The notes under the pieces are model-generated. The model was not told the origin of the DNA, searched no databases, and saw nothing but the letters and a program-made list of their open reading frames with translations. Made by a program: the position numbers and the translations under genes. 8,476 nt of DNA from Chloroflexota bacterium (GTDB taxonomy: Bacteria > Chloroflexota > Anaerolineae > Promineifilales > Promineifilaceae), in NCBI GenBank assembly GCA_008501785.1, contig QQUD01000324.1, forward strand, positions 1 through 8,476. Direction: 5' to 3'. How positions within the stretch are numbered: position 1 is the stretch's first letter; the number at the start of each line of letters is the position of its first letter. Shown one piece after another: positions 1 through 5,101 of this stretch.

Positions 1-788
1 TGTGATAATGGGCCGTGGCCGGCTCCGAGCTGCCAATCTTTGGCGCGTTTGATGGCGTTGTGGGTGAAGGTGTGGGCGTGAGAAACGGCCGTTTTCACAT
101 CCTGCCCCTTCGCCAAAAATGCACAGATGGCCGCCGACAGTGTGTCGCCTGCGCCGTGCGTGTTTGCACTGTCGATTGTTTTGGCTTCGATATGAGTGAA
201 TTGGCTGCCATCGAATAAAATGTCCACCATTTTGTGGTTGCGGCGGCCACCTTTGATCAGCACATAACGAGGACCAAAGCGACGCAAGCTTTTGGCTATG
301 CTGCGAATGGCGTCGAGTTCAGTTGATTCAGGCAAGGAATGATTCGCAAGCAAGGCCGCTTCATGCCGGTTGGGGGTGATCATGGTGGCAAATGGAAGCA
401 GATAGGTGCGGTAAATATCTGTCGTCGTTGGCGGAAACATGGGCTGTCCGCGATGGTTAACCAGCACTGGATCAATGACGATATGTTTGGGGCGATATGT
501 TTGCAATTTGGCTGATGCAGCAATGATGAGCTGTGCCTGCCCTAAAAAGCCAGTTTTCACAGCATCAGCGCCATAATCAGATAAGACGGCATCGAGTTGG
601 GACATCAAAAATTGGGGCGTCATCCAGGTGACGCCGTTGACGGATATGCTGTTTTGGGCGGTAACGGCCGTTACCACACTCATCCCATACACACCTAATG
701 CTGTTAGGGTTTTCAAATCGGCCTGTAATCCGGCTGCGCCGCCGCTGTCGGAGCCTGCAATGGTTAAGACTTTTTTGGGAGGGGTCAT
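1..788 (-). CDS. thiD: Hydroxymethylpyrimidine/phosphomethylpyrimidine kinase (3' end beyond window)
   Basis: This gene encodes the cytoplasmic ThiD kinase, which phosphorylates HMP to HMP-P and then HMP-PP for thiamine synthesis. I translated the minus strand from the ATG at 788-786: it is open for 262 codons to the window edge with no stop. Ribokinase-fold motifs appear in order: GSDSGGAAG (residues 12-20, substrate loop), TAQN (43-46), KTGFLG (78-83), IDPVLV (105-110), TPN (138-140), KGG (179-181) and the anion-hole/catalytic HGAGDTLSAA (211-220, base D215). The last visible residues, GHGPLS, match the usual C-terminus, so probably only about ten residues are missing. No Shine-Dalgarno precedes the ATG, but a sigma70-like promoter ends six bases upstream, suggesting a leaderless or very short leader. 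Two copies of the iterated palindrome lie inside, both read as Thr-Ala-Val (residues 40-42 and 233-235). Identification is firm; other ribokinase-family kinases lack this motif set. Confidence 0.95.
   Translation of the reverse strand, partial: MTPPKKVLTIAGSDSGGAAGLQADLKTLTALGVYGMSVVTAVTAQNSISVNGVTWMTPQFLMSQLDAVLSDYGADAVKTGFLGQAQLIIAASAKLQTYRPKHIVIDPVLVNHRGQPMFPPTTTDIYRTYLLPFATMITPNRHEAALLANHSLPESTELDAIRSIAKSLRRFGPRYVLIKGGRRNHKMVDILFDGSQFTHIEAKTIDSANTHGAGDTLSAAICAFLAKGQDVKTAVSHAHTFTHNAIKRAKDWQLGAGHGPLS
83..94. repeat. Iterated palindrome copy 1 (12 bp perfect)
   Basis: AAACGGCCGTTT inside thiD; read as KTAVS (residues 232-236) on the minus strand. Confidence 0.85.
660..675. repeat. Iterated palindrome copy 2 (16 bp perfect, variant flanks)
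   Basis: GGTAACGGCCGTTACC inside thiD; read as VTAVT on the minus strand (TAV at residues 40-42). The flanks differ from the consensus, A to T on one side and T to A on the other, yet symmetry is kept. Confidence 0.85.
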
Positions 789-793
789 GGGGG

Positions 794-835
794 AATTGTC
801 AATTACTAATTGTCAATTGTCAATTGTTGATTGTT
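794..835. repeat. 7-bp tandem repeat, six units (AATTGTC)n
   Basis: Six consecutive heptamers in perfect 7-bp phase start at 794, 801, 808, 815, 822 and 829. Units at 794, 808 and 815 are AATTGTC; the others are AATTACT, AATTGTT and GATTGTT. On the minus strand each perfect unit supplies a TTGACA-like hexamer. The array sits directly in front of thiD and contains its predicted promoter. It resembles the heptanucleotide STRR repeats of filamentous cyanobacteria in form, though not in sequence. Confidence 0.85.
795..823 (-). promoter_or_regulatory. Predicted sigma70-type promoter of thiD
   Basis: Minus strand: a perfect -35 TTGACA (823-818), a 17-bp spacer and a -10-like GACAAT (800-795, 4 of 6 consensus bases), then six bases to the ATG. 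Transcription would begin at or next to the start codon. Both hexamers are made of the heptamer repeat, so the match could partly reflect repeat composition rather than function. Confidence 0.45.
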
Positions 836-903
836 AATGGTGGCAGCCAGTCACTCCCACTTTAAAGCTGAGTCACTTTATCAATAGAAAACTTTTATGC
901 AAC

Positions 904-937
904 AAAAAAAGAGACGGTAAGGTGCCATCTCTTTTTT
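904..937 (-). terminator. Intrinsic terminator of the DUF4041/GIY-YIG gene
   Basis: Read on the minus strand, the stem GAGA-t-GG pairs with CC-g-TCTC across a short loop and is followed by seven T residues. An A-tract precedes the stem, so it could also work in the plus direction. It starts about 14 bases after the stop codon at 951, placing it as the terminator of that gene and insulating thiD from read-through. Confidence 0.85.
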
Positions 938-950
938 CGTTTTTGAAATG

Positions 951-2297
951 TTAATTCAGGGTTTTTTCTAAAACCTTTCCATTTTGATGCCCGACTTGGC
1001 TTGTAATGGATTGTGTTTCTCGATATTCTTTTGCTTCAGCCACTAAAGCAAACTCAATTTCTCCGTGGTTTTTATGTACAATATCCCTAATTTCATCAAG
1101 TGAAACATTGAAAAATTCTTTGCGAAGATTTACTTGATTAACGCGTTTATAGCTAAATTCTTTATGGAGCGCATTTTCTAGCCCCGGAGCGTCTTCTGAA
1201 AAAATAATTGCATGAACATCAAATGAAAATGGTACTGATGCATCACCAAGTTCTTTGACACGATCCATTGGGTCTAATCGACGGGTCATGCCAATTTTGT
1301 AAATATTTTCACCAAAAGAACCTATATTTGAAATAACGTAAACATGCCCAGATCGAGTCATTTGTGCTCTGGATAGTACCCGTTCCTTATTTTCTTGAGC
1401 TTCTATTAACAATTGATTTAATCGTTCCAATTCAGCTTCAAGTTTTTGCTGTTGTTCACCTGTTGCTTTTGCCATTTCTCGACGCGCTTTTTCTAATGCA
1501 GTTTGATACCGATTTTCTTCTTTTTCAGCATCTCGCTTCGCCTTTTCAAGTTCTCGTCGAGCGCGTTCTTCTTCTCTCATTTGTTGGCGGATTTCCCGCT
1601 GTTCTTCTATTTCGGCTTGCCGCTTTTCTTGATATTCATGTATTAAATGCAACTCTTGCATTTTTAAATCAAGGTACTTTGCTGTGATTTGACAGTTTTG
1701 CGTTTTTCCCAATTTATTGATTGCTTCAAAAGATTTGCTTATTCTTGCACGAATTCGATCAAAATTGTTGTATTTAACTTTAGTAATAAGCGCATCACAA
1801 TCCCCATTAAATGCTCGTAGCATTAATCTGCGCTGCTCGTTCATCATTCTTTTGCCTTTGGCCTTGCTCCCTTCAACTGTCCATTCAGAGGCAAAGTGTA
1901 CGGCTTTTTTATCCTTGACTAGCTGCTTTTGTAGTTGTCGAAATTCATTGAGCTTTGCTTTATAGCCATCTGATGTTTCAAAATCATAAATTGGTTTGTA
2001 GAGGCCAAATGATTGAAACTCAAGTTCATCTTCAAGATCAATAATTTCTGATTTGAGGTTATCTTTTTTACTTTTTAATTGATTAATCTCTATTGAAGTT
2101 TCTTCATTAATCTTTGCTCTCTTTCCTTCTAAATTCTCGATCTCTTTCAAGATTTTTTCGTTTTCTGTTTGGATACGCGATTGTTCGCCTTCAACATCCA
2201 TAAGACCTTGATATCGAGAAAGCTGTTGTCTCTTCTTAAACAATAAAACGGCAAGAATAATAACGATGATTGCCAATGCGATAATGAGAAAGATCAT
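951..2297 (-). CDS. Membrane-anchored DUF4041 + GIY-YIG (Mug113/T5orf172) nuclease, SNIPE-like
   Basis: Predicted membrane-tethered nuclease of 448 residues. I chose the ATG at 2297 because AGGAGG lies five bases upstream and the protein then begins with one membrane helix (residues 2-20) followed by KKR, giving a cytoplasmic body. The order is membrane helix; coiled coil (about 25-95); DUF4041-like region (about 96-215, with GLYKPIYDF, W139, NEQRRLMLRAFN and KYNNFDRIRARISKS); a highly charged coiled coil (about 216-310); and a GIY-YIG-type domain (about 316-405) with VYV 319-321, YKIGMT 333-338, R346, E374/H378 of LENALH and EFF 394-396. DUF4041 plus Mug113 is the architecture reported for the E. 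coli anti-phage protein SNIPE, which cuts phage DNA at the membrane during entry. The same domains also occur in phage genomes. The gene stands alone with its own promoter and terminator, is AT-rich and lacks the local palindrome, suggesting transfer. The domain call is strong; the defence role is inferred. Confidence 0.85.
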   Translation of the reverse strand: MIFLIIALAIIVIILAVLLFKKRQQLSRYQGLMDVEGEQSRIQTENEKILKEIENLEGKRAKINEETSIEINQLKSKKDNLKSEIIDLEDELEFQSFGLYKPIYDFETSDGYKAKLNEFRQLQKQLVKDKKAVHFASEWTVEGSKAKGKRMMNEQRRLMLRAFNGDCDALITKVKYNNFDRIRARISKSFEAINKLGKTQNCQITAKYLDLKMQELHLIHEYQEKRQAEIEEQREIRQQMREEERARRELEKAKRDAEKEENRYQTALEKARREMAKATGEQQQKLEAELERLNQLLIEAQENKERVLSRAQMTRSGHVYVISNIGSFGENIYKIGMTRRLDPMDRVKELGDASVPFSFDVHAIIFSEDAPGLENALHKEFSYKRVNQVNLRKEFFNVSLDEIRDIVHKNHGEIEFALVAEAKEYRETQSITSQVGHQNGKVLEKTLN

Positions 2298-2373
2298 GTT
2301 GCCCTCCTGTTTTCGGCTGAAATTATAGATTACTAGATTTTGTGGGTTGGCACGATTAACTTTGATTACAAAG

Positions 2374-2402
2374 ATTATTTGCCGTATTTTCAATTTTGTC
2401 AA
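2374..2402 (-). promoter_or_regulatory. Predicted sigma70-type promoter of the SNIPE-like gene
   Basis: Minus strand: perfect -35 TTGACA (2402-2397), exactly 17 bp of spacer, and -10 AATAAT (2379-2374, 5 of 6). The inferred start near 2367 gives a leader of about 70 bases before the AGGAGG and ATG. It is the best-formed -35/-10 pair in the window and fits constitutive expression. Confidence 0.7.
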
Positions 2403-2412
2403 ATACACCAGC

Positions 2413-2441
2413 TTGACCAATCTCATCAAGCCTGATACTCT
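2413..2441 (+). promoter_or_regulatory. Weak candidate promoter for the 5'-nucleotidase operon
   Basis: TTGACC (2413-2418) is followed after 17 bases by TACTCT (2436-2441, only 3 of 6 consensus bases), which ends six bases before the GTG start codon. No Shine-Dalgarno precedes the GTG, so a leaderless start is possible. The 150-bp divergent gap (2298-2447) must hold promoters for both directions; this is the best plus-strand candidate, but it is poor. Confidence 0.3.
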
Positions 2442-2447
2442 CATTAT

Positions 2448-4052
2448 GTGAACCTGAGAAGTTGGAAACAATCAAGAATTTATATCCTTTCCCTGGTATT
2501 TATGGCGATTTTGAGTGCATGTACAGGCGAACAGGAAGCCTCAGCACCAGCAGAGACAGCAGTGGCTGTTTCGCCTGTACCGACGATTGCAGAGGGTGTG
2601 GCGGAAGAAACGGCCGTTTCTCCCACCACACCCCCACAACCAAGCGCCACACCTCCACCAATAGATTCTGACACCCCATCATCCATCACCATCCTCTACA
2701 CCAACGACGAACACGGCTGGATGGAAGGCATCGCGCCAGAAAAAGGCGCTGCCCAGCTAATGGGCCTGTGGGGCAGCGAAGAAGCCTATGATCCTGAAGG
2801 GCCGTTTCTGGTGTTGAGTGGGGGCGATATGTGGACCGGGCCAGCCATTTCCACCTGGTTCGATGGTGTCAGCATGGTGGAAGTGATGAACAGCATGGGC
2901 TACGCAGCCGCTGCGATAGGCAATCACGAATTCGATTTTGGGCTGGATGCGCTGCTGCTGCGGTCCCAACAAGCTGATTTTCCATTCCTTAGCGCCAACA
3001 TTCGCTATGTTGATGATGGTTCATTCCCAAAAGACCTGGGGATTGAACCCTATACGATTGTCGGTGTTGGTGATATGCAAGTCGGCATCATTGGCCTGAC
3101 TACGCAGTTGACACCACAAACCACAAATCCAGCTAACGTTGCCCAGTTCAAGTTCATCGACTATACAACGGCACTGCGCGAGGTTGTCCCACAGGTAAAA
3201 GAAGAAGGCGCTGATCTGATTCTTGTGCCGGGACATATTTGCCGGTACGAACTAGAGCAGTTGGCAAATGCGGTAGCCGATTTAGGCATTCATTTGTTAG
3301 GGGGTGGGCATTGTAATGAGTTGTTTGCAGATGAAGTTGCCAATATTGTGCTGCTAGAAGGTGGCTCCAGTTTATCAAGCTATGCATTTGCGGAATTTTT
3401 TATCGACGCTGAAACAAAAGAGGTTGTTGATGTAGATTATGGTGTACGCCCAAATGCAGGCGGCAAGGCAGACCCTATGGTGGAAGCAATTGTGGCCGAA
3501 TGGCAAGCCGCAACCAACGAAGAATTAGCTGTCGTCATTGGTTATACCGAAATTGGATTGGAGCGGCGTAGTCAAGCGATGCAAGATTTGACAACGGAAG
3601 CATGGCTGTGGGCTTACCCAACGGCAGATGTCGCCATCACCAATCTCGGTGGGATGCGAGCGGATTTGCCGCCGGGGGATATTGAGCTATCTGACATCAT
3701 CACCATCATGCCATTTGACAACGTTCTGATTGAGCTAACTGTTTCGGGTTCTGACTTACGAAAAATTTTGGCCCGCGCAGCCGGTGATGCGGTTGGCGGC
3801 ATGGAAAGTGATGTCATAACGTGGTCATTTAAAGAGAGTGGGGACCCCCTCGATCCAAACGGCACATACAGCCTGCTGGTAAACAGTTTCATGTATGCAG
3901 GTGGCGATGACTACACGATCTTGGCGCAATCAGACCCCACCGCTTATGATACAGGAATCGATTGGCGACAACCGGTAATCGACTGGATTCTAGCCCAAGA
4001 TTCATCCACCGATTACCCCATCGACGAAGCAATAAATGCATTAGGTCGATAA
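2448..4052 (+). CDS. Lipoprotein 5'-nucleotidase/2',3'-cyclic phosphodiesterase family protein
   Basis: Secreted metallophosphoesterase of 534 residues, expected to hydrolyse extracellular nucleotides at the outer face of the membrane. The GTG start is the first in-frame start; it gives a lipoprotein signal with lipobox LSAC (Cys25), then a Pro/Thr/Ala linker to about residue 78. The metallophosphatase domain shows TNDEHG (85-90, metal ligands D87 and H89), GGDMWTG (125-131, D127), GNHEFDFG (158-165, N159-H160), H263 and GGGHCN (285-290, H288). The C-terminal nucleotidase domain (about 360-520) shows ITNLGGMRADLP (397-408), MPFDN (421-425) and NSFMYAGGDDY (479-489), the substrate-binding elements of UshA-type enzymes. 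The last metal motif is GGGHCN rather than the usual GHS/TH or GHSQ, so activity may differ. The linker contains one palindrome copy read as ETAVS and a second ETAV (residues 36-39) spelled with other codons. A LysM gene follows 50 bases downstream. Confidence 0.9.
   Translation: MNLRSWKQSRIYILSLVFMAILSACTGEQEASAPAETAVAVSPVPTIAEGVAEETAVSPTTPPQPSATPPPIDSDTPSSITILYTNDEHGWMEGIAPEKGAAQLMGLWGSEEAYDPEGPFLVLSGGDMWTGPAISTWFDGVSMVEVMNSMGYAAAAIGNHEFDFGLDALLLRSQQADFPFLSANIRYVDDGSFPKDLGIEPYTIVGVGDMQVGIIGLTTQLTPQTTNPANVAQFKFIDYTTALREVVPQVKEEGADLILVPGHICRYELEQLANAVADLGIHLLGGGHCNELFADEVANIVLLEGGSSLSSYAFAEFFIDAETKEVVDVDYGVRPNAGGKADPMVEAIVAEWQAATNEELAVVIGYTEIGLERRSQAMQDLTTEAWLWAYPTADVAITNLGGMRADLPPGDIELSDIITIMPFDNVLIELTVSGSDLRKILARAAGDAVGGMESDVITWSFKESGDPLDPNGTYSLLVNSFMYAGGDDYTILAQSDPTAYDTGIDWRQPVIDWILAQDSSTDYPIDEAINALGR
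2606..2621. repeat. Iterated palindrome copy 3 (16 bp perfect)
   Basis: AGAAACGGCCGTTTCT in the linker of the nucleotidase lipoprotein; read as ETAVS (residues 54-58). Confidence 0.85.
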
Positions 4053-4102
4053 CCCTTTTGTTTTCCGTTTTTTGTTTTTCGTTTTTTTCTGGAGGAAACA
4101 CA

Positions 4103-4594
4103 ATGGAAGAGACACAAACTCCAAGTACACGCCGTGAAATAATCACATTCCTGCTGTTGATAGGCGTCTGTGTGGTAGTGGTACTGGTGGTGGCGCACTC
4201 ACGGCGGTTAATCTGCAATCAAATTGTACCTGCCGTAATGGGTGAAGGGCTGTCAGAACCGGCTGACGCAACCGATATGACCATTGATGAAACCGACGCT
4301 GGCCAAACACCTGCTGATTCTGAAAATGTGGATGCGGCTGATGCGGCGACAGAAGAAGAGGAAATGGACGAAACGGCCGTTGAAGAAGCCACATCTACAG
4401 AGGAAGCAGTGGAAGAAAGCGAAGGCGAAACGGCCGTTTCCGACGAAAAAACCCACACCGTCCAGGCTGGTGATACGGTTTACTCAATTGCCCGAAAATA
4501 TAACGTCACTGTCGAAGAAATTGCCAAAGCCAATAATCTGGCTGACGTAAACCGGGTTACGCTGGGGCAAACATTAATTATCCCACAGCCCTAA
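4103..4594 (+). CDS. Single-pass membrane protein with C-terminal LysM domain
   Basis: Predicted cell-envelope protein of 163 residues that would anchor to the membrane and bind peptidoglycan or a related glycan. The ATG at 4103 is preceded by GGAGGAA with a five-base gap, so the longer frame upstream, which overlaps the nucleotidase gene, is not used. The order is short N-terminus; membrane helix (about 13-31); strongly acidic Glu/Asp/Ala/Thr linker (about 47-115); LysM domain (about 117-161) with HTVQAGDTVYSIARKY, an EEIAKANNL helix and the terminal TLGQTLIIP. N-terminal positives are limited, but LysM outside the membrane is the expected arrangement. The linker carries two copies of the iterated palindrome, both read as ETAV. 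It lies 50 bases after the nucleotidase stop across a T-rich spacer without a clear hairpin, so the two probably form an operon. The ligand is unknown. Confidence 0.88.
   Translation: MEETQTPSTRREIITFLLLIGVCVVVVLVVAHSRRLICNQIVPAVMGEGLSEPADATDMTIDETDAGQTPADSENVDAADAATEEEEMDETAVEEATSTEEAVEESEGETAVSDEKTHTVQAGDTVYSIARKYNVTVEEIAKANNLADVNRVTLGQTLIIPQP
4372..4381. repeat. Iterated palindrome copy 4 (10 bp perfect)
   Basis: AACGGCCGTT in the acidic linker of the LysM protein; read as ETAVE (residues 90-94). Confidence 0.8.
4427..4440. repeat. Iterated palindrome copy 5 (14 bp perfect)
   Basis: GAAACGGCCGTTTC in the LysM protein linker, only 57 bp from copy 4; read as ETAVS (residues 109-113). Confidence 0.85.
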
Positions 4595-4597
4595 GTG

Positions 4598-4716
4598 TGT
4601 CGGAGAAAGAATATTTGGACGCAATTTTTCCTGATTAACGCAGATTTGTTGACGTTTTAGGCTTTAATTCTCCTCTTATCAGCGTTTATCTGCGTCCCAT
4701 TTTAATTTCTCAGACA
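4598..4716. repeat. ~119-bp imperfect inverted repeat between convergent genes
   Basis: Outer arms 4598-4623 and 4691-4716 pair at about 20 of 26 positions, including GGACGCA/TGCGTCC (4617-4623 and 4691-4697) and an outer block with one mismatch in 11. Inside, 4633-4645 pairs with 4678-4690 at 11 of 13 positions. The left arm starts three bases after the LysM stop and the right arm overlaps the end of the minus-strand small gene. It could be a bidirectional terminator-like hairpin, a transcript-stabilising element or a decayed miniature mobile repeat. No target-site duplication was identified. Confidence 0.65.
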
Positions 4717-4919
4717 TGCTGTTCAGTTGTTTTGCGAATTGATTCAGGTCGCAGTGGTGCGAAGTTAATCTGCTGCAACGTATCAACGAACCGATTAACT
4801 CGCGTAGACTCGGAAACGGCCGTTTCCGCCACTATTGACACACCACCCTGTTTCTCGGTATGTCTCTTCTTCATCTCAAAAAACAACATCGCATCCCCAC
4901 CTAGCATATCCATATTCAT
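4710..4919 (-). CDS. Hypothetical 69-residue protein
   Basis: I do not recognise this protein. The ATG at 4919 has a strong GGAGG (4931-4927) seven bases upstream, which decides the start over an in-frame ATG 18 codons earlier and is the main reason to believe the gene. The sequence begins MNMDMLGGDAMLFFEMKKRH, is charged in the middle, has no membrane helix or signal peptide, and ends with a TLQQINFAPLRPESIRKT stretch that may be helical. The iterated palindrome (4811-4828) encodes ETAVS at residues 32-36, the same frame used in clearly real genes, which supports this frame being coding. A TACAAT (4942-4937) could be its -10, but no good -35 is visible. It is divergent from the BTAD regulator and convergent with the LysM gene. 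It might be a small target or partner of the regulator, or a degraded remnant. Confidence 0.5.
   Translation of the reverse strand: MNMDMLGGDAMLFFEMKKRHTEKQGGVSIVAETAVSESTRVNRFVDTLQQINFAPLRPESIRKTTEQHV
4811..4828. repeat. Iterated palindrome copy 6 (18 bp perfect)
   Basis: CGGAAACGGCCGTTTCCG inside the 69-residue hypothetical gene; read as ETAVS on the minus strand. Confidence 0.85.
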
Positions 4920-5022
4920 TTCAAAACCTCCGTCAAATTGTATTCGGTAAACAGCAAGCCTTACGCCATTCACTACTTACTTTTTACTACTTCCCATTCT
5001 GCCACCCCATCATCATCCAAGC

Positions 5023-5086
5023 GTGATCATTGCGTCAACAAGTGCAAAAAAAGCGTGATCAACCCATCGTTTCCAGTGTGATCACA
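5023..5086 (+). promoter_or_regulatory. Three GTGATCA boxes upstream of the BTAD regulator (possible operator)
   Basis: GTGATCA occurs at 5023-5029, 5055-5061 and 5078-5084, centres 32 and then 23 bp apart (roughly three and two helical turns). The first two are preceded by GC; the last is embedded in the perfect palindrome TGTGATCACA (5077-5086), directly against the extended -10. The position suggests autoregulation of the regulator or control of the divergent small gene. AfsR/SARP-type regulators are known to bind short direct repeats near -35 regions. The binding protein is not known. Confidence 0.5.
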
Positions 5087-5095
5087 TGTTATAAT
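5087..5095 (+). promoter_or_regulatory. Extended -10 promoter of the BTAD regulator, likely leaderless
   Basis: TGTTATAAT is a consensus extended -10 (TG at 5087-5088, TATAAT at 5090-5095). Six bases then separate it from the ATG at 5102, so the expected transcription start coincides with the start codon. There is no -35 match at 17 bp (TCGTTT at 5067-5072) and no Shine-Dalgarno. The extended -10 and upstream boxes may replace the -35. Confidence 0.6.
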
Positions 5096-5101
5096 GCCGC
5101 C

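Noticed and set aside
794..835. Possible CRISPR array
   Set aside because: The repeat unit is only 7 bp and contiguous, with no spacers.
15..837. Plus-strand open frames at 15-218 and 628-837
   Set aside because: Both are antisense to thiD, whose motifs are unmistakable on the minus strand; the second runs on into the thiD promoter repeat.
849..880. AGTCACT and CACTTTA short direct repeats as insertion target duplications
   Set aside because: They are only 7 bp, both lie on the same side of the nuclease gene, and no matching copy was found at the other end.
2298..2471. N-terminal extension of the DUF4041/GIY-YIG protein to an ATG at 2471
   Set aside because: The extension would cover the consensus promoter and AGGAGG, overlap the divergent nucleotidase start and place 58 residues before the membrane helix. 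The ATG at 2297 has a proper ribosome binding site.
3962..4102. Upstream extension of the LysM protein overlapping the nucleotidase gene
   Set aside because: The extra 47 residues are an out-of-frame reading of the nucleotidase C-terminus. GGAGGAA and the ATG at 4103 give a clean start followed by a membrane helix.
5077..5086. TGTGATCACA as a CRP site
   Set aside because: The half-sites match TGTGA/TCACA but overlap with no N6 spacer, so it does not fit a CRP operator; it is treated as one of three GTGATCA boxes.
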